Below are positions 1 through 17,159 of a stretch of 64,000 nucleotides of DNA, in pieces. The translations under genes were made by a program, and so were the position numbers. The DNA lies in NCBI GenBank assembly GCA_037783415.1, contig JAZGTN010000037.1, positions 3,162,001-3,226,000 of the forward strand, given 5' to 3'. Positions within the stretch are counted from its first letter, which is position 1. Every line of letters begins with the position of its first letter. The DNA comes from Leptasterias polaris (taxonomy: Eukaryota > Echinodermata > Asteroidea > Forcipulatida > Asteriidae). Under the pieces are notes generated by a model. It did no database searches and was not told the DNA's origin. It saw nothing but the letters and a program-made list of their open reading frames with translations.

Positions 1-3000
1 AGGGCCAACTTAAATGAATAAAAATCATCAAGTATCCACAAAAGTTGAAACACAGAACCCCCAGGTTGTGCTAAATTCTTATAATTACACATCCTATTAA
101 TTGCACGATCCCCAAAACGTTAACATTCAAAAGATTCTATGCGGTTACAAATTATGATTATTAGCTTGGCGCATGAATTGTTGTCTATTGAGCGCCAGAG
201 TGGTCTTCGTTTGCTTCCGCTTGAGGGCGTTTTGACATTGACTGTGTTCAAGTTGTATTGCACTACATTATAACACTGATACTATTCTTGTGTGACTGCA
301 ACTTGGGCTCTCCCGGAGACGTAATTTTCGCTAATTCTCCCCACCCATGGGGATAGAAGTTAATCCCCACCCCCATACTGCCAAAGAATCTCTAGAACGT
401 CATTTGAAGTGAGTGAGTAGTTAGTTTTAATGACATATCACGTAATAAATGCAACCTCCGGGTACCTCCGGCTAGCTCCGACCTCCGACTTTTACCAACA
501 CCCCATGTTGGGGCCCTTCCGACCTTGCCCTTTCAATCATTTCAAAGATGAATGGATTTTCATTTTCAGACCTAGAAATTATAATAAGATGAAGAAAAGA
601 TACCATTCTTGATGACCCCATAGTAAAGTAAGGGCTAACTCCCTGGACGTTATACAGTGGCCCTAGAAAGTGTTTAAATTTGATAATTTAACGAATAACT
701 TTATGACCAAGTGAGAAGCAGAAGGGGCGGACGTGTGTAACAGACTGAGACAGACAGGAGGACCGACAATCGACACGACATACAATACATCAAATCAATG
801 TCCAATGACATGATGATCCAATCACAAGAATAATGACAATCTGTTTAACTTTTCACTGCAAATACAACCCGATGCCAAAAGTCAAAATACAGGCTTACCT
901 TAAGTGGGCCGCATTAGTCACAAATTTAACAGTTTAATGACAAAAGCTGGGCAAACCAAGCCACGACTACGGCAGTGAAGTGGGCAGTGTGTATCAGCAG
1001 CATTCACGAATCATTAATTTTTTCTCAAACTGGGTGGTAGCGCCCTCTACTGTTGACAAAATTGCCTTGCTCTCCGAGCTCCATCCCATGACTCTAACCA
1101 AAGTATTATTTTATTGTAATATGGAGCAATATTTATTGCAACATGTTGTAACTCTATCCCGCCTACTACCTCCATTTGTAAACCAAACCAAGGTTAGAAG
1201 GAAAAATAGCTAATTGGTTTTCATTTGCTATGATAAAAATCAGTGTCCATGCTTGTTACAAAAGCAGTCATTGTATTGCACTATAGTATATATGGGGCTG
1301 TTAACAATGACTAATGGTGCATGAGCCTACACCACATAAATATGATGGAACATATTGTGTGCCTGCCATTTTGTTGAGCCAAATTTTTGACTCCACAAAA
1401 TGGTGGACTGTGTTAGATCGCAAAGTAAAAGGAAAACCACGCAATTTCGAGGCATATTTGTGTGGATCATTGTATTCTACTTTTAAAACATCTAACCCGT
1501 ATGCATTTTATAAAAAAACAGTTATCACTTTTCAGAGCGCAACTCATCCGATCCAAGACAACGTGTCCCTTTAAGTTGGTGATGAGACGGGACAAAATAC
1601 TCAGGAAGCGGGACTTGAACCAAATTAAAGATCATTTTACAATTTTTTTTTTATTACATCAGCTGAATATGATATGCTACAACATTTCTATGTCCATGCA
1701 GATTAGTTCCCTTGAAAAGGTGAATTATTTAAAACTTTTGAATAAAATAGACAAAATGGTAAAGATTGTAATGCAAATAATCCTGTCCCCTCCCCTAAAA
1801 AATCAACTGCTGTTCAGATATTCCTACTTTCCATATCCCCCTGTTAATTTATCCCAGTGACATCTCTACTGACATTTCTTTTCAAACTTTAGTCGAGTCC
1901 GAATGAGCCACGAATCACAGACAGCAAGTAATCCAACAGAGCCGACATACAGAAAGAATGTTTGATTTCTTCAACAAACCAAAATCTCGGTCTTAATTCA
2001 CAAATTAGACAGCTCCAGTAACAACACATATTTTCATATCAAGCACACAGCAAAAAATTGGTGAATGCCAACCGTAGAAAAATCCTGCTCAGCAGAAAAG
2101 GGTAAATACCAATCAAAATATCATCAAGTTGTAATTTATAATTTATTGCATGGTTACCTATTCAATTTTGCTCAGCAGAAAAAAAATGGCTAAGCACCAT
2201 TACCTTGGTAATGACCCAGAGAAGAAATTGTGTACTTTTATCCAAAGGCCTACTTATCACAAGGATAGTAATGGTAGTAAGCATCCTGCAAACGTGTTTC
2301 ACCTGAAGTTCTCCCGTTGATTAGAAATCAATACTTGAAAAGTGGTTCGAAAAATTTAAATCTCCAAAGATCACCTGTGGACATCGTCTTTAAATTAAAA
2401 GGTGTCTGTTTGCATGGTACCCTCAATACAGCCAGAGATGCGGTTGGGTACCCGCCAAACGTGGATGGATTCGACATTCTTGATGAAAATACAATGACAG
2501 TATTTTGCTGTTTCCTCAACAAGTAGACACTGCATTCAACTGAGACTTGTACAGGTGACTTTTACTGTATCTTTTATGATGATTTTGATTATAAATCAGC
2601 ATTATGATGACAAAAACAACGGAATGACCCTACCTTTAAACAGCTTTATGAAATTGGGTCCTGGGCCTTTGACATGATCTTTAATCTGAAATGCTTGAAA
2701 TTTCCTTATCAAAAACCCTACCTGCATCGTTGTATTACTTTTGAGCAATATACAAATTCTACAAGCCCTGCATACTCCGCACTTGCGCGAGTATCAACAC
2801 AATATCGCTCCTGATTCTACCCGGTTAGGCCAATTTCATAAAGCTGTTAAGTAACAACATTAAACATTGAGTGGGGCAACCGTACTACAGCATTCTGGCT
2901 GGTAACCTGTACCTGCTAAGCACGATTGTTCTGTGCTTAGCAACTATTTGTGATCGCTAGTTTCATTAATTATGCCACTGTAGAAAATTAGATGTCTGGT

Positions 3001-3132
3001 ACACAGACTTTCTTGAACACAAACAAATGCTCAATTTGAATTCCTCAGATTATAATCCAGTGTTAATCCATGATCAGAAGTATGTATTTGTATAGCTACA
3101 TCCATACACAATTTTTGTTGAAATATGTGGCA
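1..3132. other. No gene recognised; AT-rich intergenic sequence
   Basis: No open frame here resembles a known protein or shows coding character. Around 2829-2960 there is a weak relic of the 'CCAATTTCATA' foldback family seen elsewhere in the window. Nothing else stands out. Confidence 0.5.
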
Positions 3133-3283
3133 CCTGGGCTCGATTTCACAAAGAGTTAAGATTGATCTTAAATGCAAATCCATCGTAGTTGCTTAGCAAA
3201 GTGTGATGTCACAATACAAATCACTATGGTAATACTGACAACTCATCATAAGATGAATCTTAGTGCTTTGTGAAATCGACCCC
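3133..3283. mobile_element. MITE-like foldback element with TCGATTTCACAAAG ends
   Basis: The left end reads GGGCTCGATTTCACAAAG and the right end is its inverse, CTTTGTGAAATCGACCCC. The same terminal motif bounds a second element at 4781-4926, so this is a repeat family and not a chance palindrome. No transposase is present. Confidence 0.6.
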
Positions 3284-3455
3284 AGGCCTGGAATTACATG
3301 GAGGCCACACAGGCCATGTCCTCCATTCCATTGCCCTGTATCTTGGTCTTGGTGCCCCTTCAAATGTTTCCCGTAGACTTTAAGATTTCCCAATGGAAGT
3401 GCCCTTTGCAAAATGAAAATGGAAGTGCCCTCTCAAAGATGAAATTCCAGGCCTG
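3283..3455. mobile_element. Short element with CAGGCCTGGAATTACA inverted ends
   Basis: It begins CAGGCCTGGAATTACA and ends GAAATTCCAGGCCTG. The interior has purine/pyrimidine-biased text (GTGCCCCTTCAAATG) that recurs near 31879 and, in related form, inside 14500-15716. A CAG start is typical of hAT ends, but no target-site duplication is visible. It abuts the preceding element directly. Confidence 0.5.
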
Positions 3456-3699
3456 CAAACAAGGGTTCTAGTCTTTGCAGATCTGAAGGTTGGAAAAAGC
3501 AATGGCTTACCTCCAACCATGTGACATAGATTTACTCTGAGCTCTGAGGAAGTCAAATTGGACATCCACTTGTGACCGAGCAAAGCATTGTACCAGACAT
3601 CTAAACCCAACTTGTAAACAAATGGCTCAATGGGCCTTTTTTTTTACACAGATCTTTAAAATGGCTTATTTACAACAGTATTACACATAAACTTAAAAA

Positions 3700-4395
3700 T
3701 AAGGAAGCATGTCCATTCTAAGAAAAAGAAATGTTCAAAACACACCCTTTAATCCTCTTAGTTGATAACAAATCCCACCAAAATACTGAATCATGTTTAT
3801 GTTTTAACTTTAAAAAAATTGCAGTCAGTTAAAAATATTGAGTAAAAGTTAAAAACAAAATAAAACTTGAAAAATAAGGACGCATGTCCATTCTAAGAAA
3901 AAGAAATGTTCAAAACACACCCTTTAATCCTCTTAGTTGATAACAAATCCCACCAAAATACTGAATCATGTTTATGTTTTAACTTTTAAAAAATTGCAGT
4001 CAGTTAAGAATATTGAGTTAAGTTAAAAACAAAATAAAACTTGAAAAATAAGGACGCATGTCCATTCTAAGAAAAAGAAATGTTCAAAACACACCCTTTA
4101 ATCCTCTTAGTTGATAACAAATCCCACCAAAATACTGAATCATGTTTATGTTTTAACTTTTAAAAAATTGCAGTCAGTTAAAAATATTGAGTTAAGTTAA
4201 AAACAAAATAAAACTTGAAAAATAAGGACGCATGTCCATTCTAAGAAAAAGAAATGTTCAAAACACACCCTTTAATCCTCTTAGTTGATAACAAATCCCA
4301 CCAAAATACTGAATCATGTTTATGTTTTAACTTTAAAAAAATTGCAGTCAGTTAAAAATATTGAGTTTTAGTTAAAAACAAAATAAAACTTTTAA
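3700..4395. repeat. Tandem repeat, ~174-bp unit, four copies
   Basis: The string GTCCATTCTAAGAAAAAG starts at 3711, 3886, 4060 and 4234, giving periods of 175, 174 and 174 bases. The units are nearly identical, differing mainly in A-run lengths and single bases. The high identity implies recent amplification or homogenisation. No coding potential is seen. Confidence 0.9.
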
Positions 4396-4780
4396 ACAGA
4401 ATTTTGTTAAGACTTTTAAAAGCAAAAATGCAGACATACATGTACAGACACATACAGAAAATGGCCATGCACACTAACCAGTTAACCAGTTTTGTATGGC
4501 ACTATTGTTAAGACAAAAGAGGAAACCAGCTGATCAGCAGAAAAGACTGTCTGCCTGATGTATTTGGATATGCTGAACTATTTACACCACTTTCACTAAA
4601 TTGTACAATCTTGTGTTAGGTAAACCTTCACAAACAATCTGAATCACTAGGGAGGTTTATCGGCAAAGTGGTCATACATGTACATGGTAGCTCGCTATGA
4701 ACAACGGTGGCTAGCCGAATCGGTTAGCATTCTTTCAAACTCATTGGGGGAGGCAAGGATTCTGAGCAGGGGATTCATGC

Positions 4781-4926
4781 CCTGGGGCCGATTTCACAAA
4801 GAGATAAGACTAGTCTTATCTGAAGTTAGGACCAGTAACTGGTCTTAACTTAAGACTAGTCCTATCTCTTAGCATTGCCTAGGACTAGTCCTAAGTTAGG
4901 AAGAGTTTTGTGAAATCGACCCCTGG
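4781..4926. mobile_element. MITE-like foldback element with TCGATTTCACAAAG ends, copy 2
   Basis: Termini GGGGCCGATTTCACAAAGAG and, inverted, TTTTGTGAAATCGACCCC. The interior is itself palindromic, with repeated GACTAGTC motifs, so the whole element would fold into a long hairpin. A poly-C run of 17 follows at about 4941-4957. Confidence 0.65.
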
Positions 4927-5968
4927 TCCCCTGACCTAAACCCCCCCCCCCCCCCCCACCCCCCTCCCCTTGCTGGTTACACCACTGCCGCTCGGCTAGA
5001 CTTGGCATTTGTAGCTGAGAATTCTGATCAATAAAGTTTGATACCAACACAATGGATTGTGGTATACACAATCAGAAAAAAATTGCTGCCCAGTCATCAT
5101 AGGAGTAGCCCGCCTGGCTACTTTCAGTGACCATCTGGTTCAGTTTTTGCCATTATCGACCACTTCACTGGTAAGTTTTGACACCGAGACAAAACTAAGC
5201 TCCACATTTGTTATATTTGTGTGTCATTTAAGATCAATAACTCACAATTTTGATGTGTAGATGGAACTTTGAGCGCTGCTTTTTGGCAGTTTTCAGACTG
5301 GCTGCGTAAGTTTTGCTTCAACCATCAATTTGAATGTTTACCACCTCACTCAGTTCGAAAGCAAAGGCAAACACTGATTTAACAATAACCCTGGACCATA
5401 TGACGTTACGTCTTTAGCTTGAAAATTGCAAAACTAATCACGCAAGTCATTGCACTGCATAAATTTGACTTCTGACTTATATTCTATATCCCTGATGCAG
5501 TTGTCACATTTATGATTTAAATTATTGTGGTACCGGCTGTTTATTACAACATTCAAACTGGCCTTTCTATTGATTAAAAGGAACCCGCTCTGGAATGTGG
5601 GAGGTCATGGGTTTGAATCTCACCACAGTAGTAAGCCTGTGGAATTTGTTTCCCCAAAAAACTCGGAAAAACACAGAATATAAAGTGCTTAAAATTACCA
5701 CACATCTCTGTATTTTAAAGTAAAACACAAATAATATTCTGTGTCCCAAGTGCTACATCTAATAAACTGGCATATTGTTGCAAACTTTTATGTCGCAGAG
5801 ATCTTGTTTTCTTCCCATTTCAAAACAGTGCAACCAAACCTAGGCTGGGAGGGAAAATAGTCAGGTACCTTAACTACGTTCACAAGGTGTTTGATGAATA
5901 CAGGGAACATGACAGTGATTCGGGTAGCATGATAAATAGTATTCACAGTAATGGAAAAGGATCGATTA

Positions 5969-13336
<7,368 letters not shown>

Positions 13337-13340
<4 letters not shown>

Positions 13341-13363
13341 AACGGTCTATCAGACATCTGCAT
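13337..13363 (-). promoter_or_regulatory. Short upstream ORF overlapping the zinc-finger gene start
   Basis: ATG CAG ATG TCT GAT AGA CCG TTA TGA encodes MQMSDRPL and its stop overlaps the main start as ATGA. ATGTCTGATAGAC occurs twice, once in each frame, so the uORF looks like a local duplication of the N-terminal codons. It could limit or couple initiation, if it lies in the mRNA. Confidence 0.5.
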
Positions 13364-13471
13364 GAAGAGTAGTGGCTACGCTACAATGGTGTCAACATCA
13401 CTTCAGTAACAAGCAGAAGTGTGGTCATTTTTCCTGCAAATGTGCAAAAGGTAAAATGAAAAATGTATTAA

Positions 13472-13904
13472 CCCTAACTCCCAAAGCGTTTTTACTAGAA
13501 TCCACCCCTAACCCAACACATTCCAACAGCTTATACTACCATGAGATGGGAACTGTGCCCAATCTTAGGGGGACGATACACAACCTAACAAACTCCAACA
13601 GGCCTTTTTTGTTTGATTTTGTTGGAGTGTGTACACTTGGCATGTGCAAAATTTGATCAGTGAAATCACACAGTACCCAACATAACATAATCCAACAACT
13701 ATCTCATTAGACCATGGAGGAAAGAGCAATGCCAGACATGTACATTTCACACGTATCCACCATACCCACTCAATCAAATTCAAACACCATTACTTGTCAG
13801 CAAGGATACACAATCCCACAGAATCAAACACCCAATCCTAACTTCACTGTACTTAACCTAACAAAATTAAACACTTTGCCCTGTTTGAATTTGTAGGGTT
13901 AGGG
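13472..13904. mobile_element. piggyBac-like non-autonomous element, 433 bp
   Basis: TTAA at 13468-13471 precedes CCCTAACTCCC, and GGGTTAGGG is followed by TTAA at 13905-13908. TTAA duplications with CCCT-type ends are the piggyBac hallmark. The interior is rich in CCAACA-type phrases that it shares with the element at 20624-21598. No transposase. Confidence 0.55.
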
Positions 13905-14499
13905 TTAAAGTACATGTATATGCATCTCTGTCAGGCTTGCTTTGGGGAGGGGGAGGCTTAAGCATGACTGAAACATGTGATTACAACCAGATCCGTTTCT
14001 TGGGGAATTATAAAGGTTTAGGTTACCTACTTTAAAACCATGCAATAAAACTTGGTCATTGATTCAGTGTGTATTACTACAGTTAGTGAGAAGGGGTAGT
14101 TTAGTTTTCGAATTCTACTTTATTTGTTATTCAGGGAAAAATAAGAACGGGAATGGACAATTTATTACCGAAAGGACCGTTCTGAGTCTTTGGTACACCC
14201 CCACTGAAATACTCCCTCATCCTTTCCTTATGCCCCATCCTTACACCTGCTGAAGGAAGAATTTATTTCCCAGCCCCCTCCAAAGACATCTTCTTTGGAA
14301 CACCACAGTGTGTCACATGTATGATGTATTACAATGGTTTGTTAATCTGTTAGTAGACCAATTAACTGGGGCGCTGTACTCGTTTTTTTCGAAATTTTGA
14401 CATCTGCGGTCGTACTAGCGCCCCAGCGAACGATAGTATGGTCATATTGATCCAACTCTCGCTTGTATCGACGGGTGCTCTGCCTCAACCGCATAGTCG

Positions 14500-15716
14500 C
14501 AGGCCTCGAATTACACGGCGGCCACGACGGCCAGTGCTGTCGATGCCCTTGTAACTGGCCGTGGTGCCCTTCATGATAAAATTACCCTTTTCACGGCCAT
14601 AATTGCCGGCTCTTTTTCCCCGTTGGCCGTCGTGCCCTTTTTAATAAAAAAATCTACTTTTTTCAGTGTTGTCCAGAAGCGCAGGCAGCCGGCAATTTCA
14701 CTAAAAACTTGTTTTACCCAGTTGACAATGATTTAAAAAACCCTAACTTTTTTACCCAAACGAAGCCGACAGGAAAAAATAAAACTGTCGGTCCTTTTCT
14801 TTACCTCAGACACTTTCCATTCCAGACACTCCTGGGAGAATGATTGACACTCCTATTGTGATCCAATTACGTCTTATCTTAATCCTCTACAGATTGTTAT
14901 ACATTGTTTTAGTTTGTAATACTCTTGCTTCACTCAAAAGACAAGCCCCATGTGCGGTGTCTTTGTGGTTTTATGACCTGTTTTTTGACCTTTGGGAGTG
15001 GGTATTGTGTTCTATTAAACCTAGAAAATGTGTTGACATGTGCTGGCTTATACAGCATGGAGGTAGAATTATACTTTTACAGTTTGTTTATGAATAAGAT
15101 ATGATTTATCAATCTTATTCATGCAAACTGTTTCATTGGGTTTACCACCCATAGGGGAACCTCTGGCTAATTTTCAAATTGTTACAATTTGTTAATTTTT
15201 TTTTAAGGGTATCATAACTTGATTTTGGGTTGAACAAGGAAAAATTTACTAGAGCGGGATTTGAACCAACGACCTCCGGATGACGTGCCGGCGCTCTACC
15301 AACTGAGCTATCTAATCTAGCCCTATGATGGCGGTCTCCGGAGACCACCATCATAGGGCTAGATAGCTCAGTTGGTAGAGCGCCGGCACGTCATCCGGAG
15401 GTCGTTGGTTCAAATCCCGCTCTAGTCAATTTTTCCTTGTTCAACCCAAAATCATTTAAAATTTACCCAGTCAGTTTCCCTTGTGGTTTATTATTTGGTA
15501 TCATAACTTGTTCAATAAAGATAGTATAGTTTTAATCAATAATAAGAAAAGGCATGCACTATGGTTTTACTTTGGATCACAAAATGGCCTCGTGCCTTTT
15601 CTATTTTTACATTTTTGGCCTTGGTGCCCTACCTACTGGCCTTGGTGCCCTTCAAAATTTGGCCTGCTCCAAGGCCAAAGTGGCCTTGCCCTAAAAAATT
15701 TGTAATTCCAGGCCTG
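14500..15716. mobile_element. Inner CAGGCCT-ended (hAT-like) element nested in 14354-15963
   Basis: Begins CAGGCCTCGAATTACA and ends with the inverse of CAGGCCTGGAATTACA. TAGTCG is found on both flanks, a possible short target duplication. Part of the interior (ATTACGTCTTATCTTAATCC near 14866) recurs near 30603 inside the hAT-like element of BDP1 intron 7. It carries the SINE foldback at 15219-15455. Confidence 0.55.
15219..15455. mobile_element. Two tRNA-derived SINEs head to head (foldback)
   Basis: GGCTAGATAGCTCAGTTGGT followed by AGAGCG and a TTCAAATCCCGCTCTAGT T-arm is seen on the plus strand at 15356-15427 and inverted at about 15249-15325. Both units continue outward into the same tail, CCTTGTTCAACCCAAAATCA. 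A-box and B-box promoter motifs are recognisable. The tRNA T-stem pairs poorly, so these are SINE heads and not functional tRNA genes. Confidence 0.75.
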
Positions 15717-16326
15717 TAGTCGTAATGGTTGAGGCAGGGCACCCTTCTAAAATTTGACGGGTGCCCTTTCTCAACCGCGTAGTCATCATGGTTGAGGCAG
15801 GGCACCCGTATAATTGTCGGGTGCCCTGCCTCAACCGCGTAATCGTCACGATAACGGCTTATGATGTATGACCATACTAATCCATCGTTCGCTGGGGCGC
15901 TAGTTTGACCTCAGATGTCAACATTTCGAAAAAAATAGTACAGCGCCCCAGTAACTGGGTCTAATCTGTAGTGTTAGTGTCCATCTGTTTCCCTAGATCC
16001 GACCCAGGCTGTACTATTTTTATATTTTTTATTTTGACATCCTGGGTTCCAAATTTTGAAATCTTCGATCGTAGACTGAAGTGATAAATGTCAACATTTC
16101 GAAAAAAGGAGTACAGCTGCGCCCGCCCAGGCCAGGGCCCGGCCCATCCCCAGTGCAGTATGAGTATTCACTGCAGTGCTACTTTAGACTGTACTGGACT
16201 ACTGTACTTAGGTCTAGTCAAAAAAATATATGTTTTGAACTTTTGTCAGTTTGTTATGTTGTTAAATGTTATTTATAATTAATGTAAATTGTTATCTTAT
16301 CTTCGTAAGACAAGAGTTGTCCTGAC

Positions 16327-16436
16327 CTAGCCCCACTTCTGTGGCCAACCTGGAGGAAGAAAATGGGCCAACCAACATGACCAAACCAAGGCTAGCTGAA
16401 TCCTCAGCTTAGCCTTGGCCACAGAAGTGGGGCTAG
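16327..16436. repeat. Inverted repeat with 20-bp perfect arms
   Basis: CTAGCCCCACTTCTGTGGCC at 16327-16346 is exactly inverted at 16417-16436. A second, inner pair (CCAAGGCT/AGCCTTGG) lies between them. It borders the 16-bp repeat arrays and may be part of the same element. Confidence 0.85.
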
Positions 16437-16448
16437 TCCCGGAAACAG

Positions 16449-17153
16449 GTCAACTCGTACCCAAGTCAACTCGTACCCAAAATATTGTACCCAGGTGAAC
16501 TCGTACCCAGGTGAACTCGTACCCAGGTGAACTCGTACCCAGGTGAACTCGTACCCAAGTCAACTCGTACCCAAGTCAACTCGTACCCAAGTCAACTCGT
16601 CATTCGCGTCTTGTTCATTACCTGCAACATGAAAATATAAGAGAACAAAATCATTGCAACAATGAATAGATAAATGAACGACATATATTATACAAAGATG
16701 AACGATATATATTTTATATTAATCGGTACGAGTTGACTTGGGTAAAAATTATTTTTCTGACAGAAAAAACCCCAAATTAATTAACAAAATTAATTAACAA
16801 AATCATTGCAACATGAAAATATAAGAGAACAAAATCATTGCAACAATGAATAGATAAATGAACGACATATAATTTATATTAATTGAAAAAAATAAATTGG
16901 TACGAGTTGACCTCGGGTAAAATTGATTTGGGTACGAGATCACCTGGGTACGAGTTCACCCGGGTACGAGTTCACCCGGGTACGAGTTCACCCGGGTACG
17001 AGTTCACCCGGGTACGAATTGACTTGGGTACGAGTTGACTTGGGTACGAGTTGACTTGGGTACGAGTTGACTTGGGTACGAGTTGACTTGGGTACGAGTT
17101 GACTTGGGTACGAGTTGACTTGGGTACGAGTTGACTTGGGTACGAGATGACCC
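16449..17153. repeat. Inverted pair of 16-bp repeat arrays around a duplicated core
   Basis: Left array (16449-16600): about ten units of the type GTCAACTCGTACCCAA. Right array (16899-17153): about sixteen units in reverse orientation, GGTACGAGTTGACTTG. Within each array units of the GTGAAC and GTCAAC variants form blocks. Between them AACATGAAAATATAAGAGAA occurs at about 16628 and again at about 16812. The arrangement suggests an element whose subterminal repeats expanded. Confidence 0.9.
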
Positions 17154-17159
17154 GAATTC

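Larger units (their letters stand above)
14354..15963. mobile_element. Outer foldback transposon with CTGGGGCGCTGTACT ends, split by an insertion
   Basis: Left end TAGACCAATTAACTGGGGCG, right end inverted TAGACCCAGTTACTGGGGCG, continuing through GCTGTACT, a T-run, TTCGAAAT and TTGACATCTG on both sides. Inside the right half a GGGTGCCCTGCCTCAACC hairpin repeats. Everything between about 14500 and 15716 is a second element. A relic of the same terminus lies at about 16085-16125. Confidence 0.65.

Noticed and set aside
13465..13910. Interstitial telomere repeat
   Set aside because: Only one or two TAACCC-like units at each end, arranged as inverted ends next to TTAA; better explained as transposon termini.
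15356..15427. A functional tRNA gene
   Set aside because: The D arm and acceptor pair, but the T stem does not, the anticodon loop is irregular, and the sequence is repeated with a constant SINE tail at other sites.
16449..17153. CRISPR array
   Set aside because: There are no unique spacers, the repeats are contiguous and inverted, and the genome is eukaryotic.
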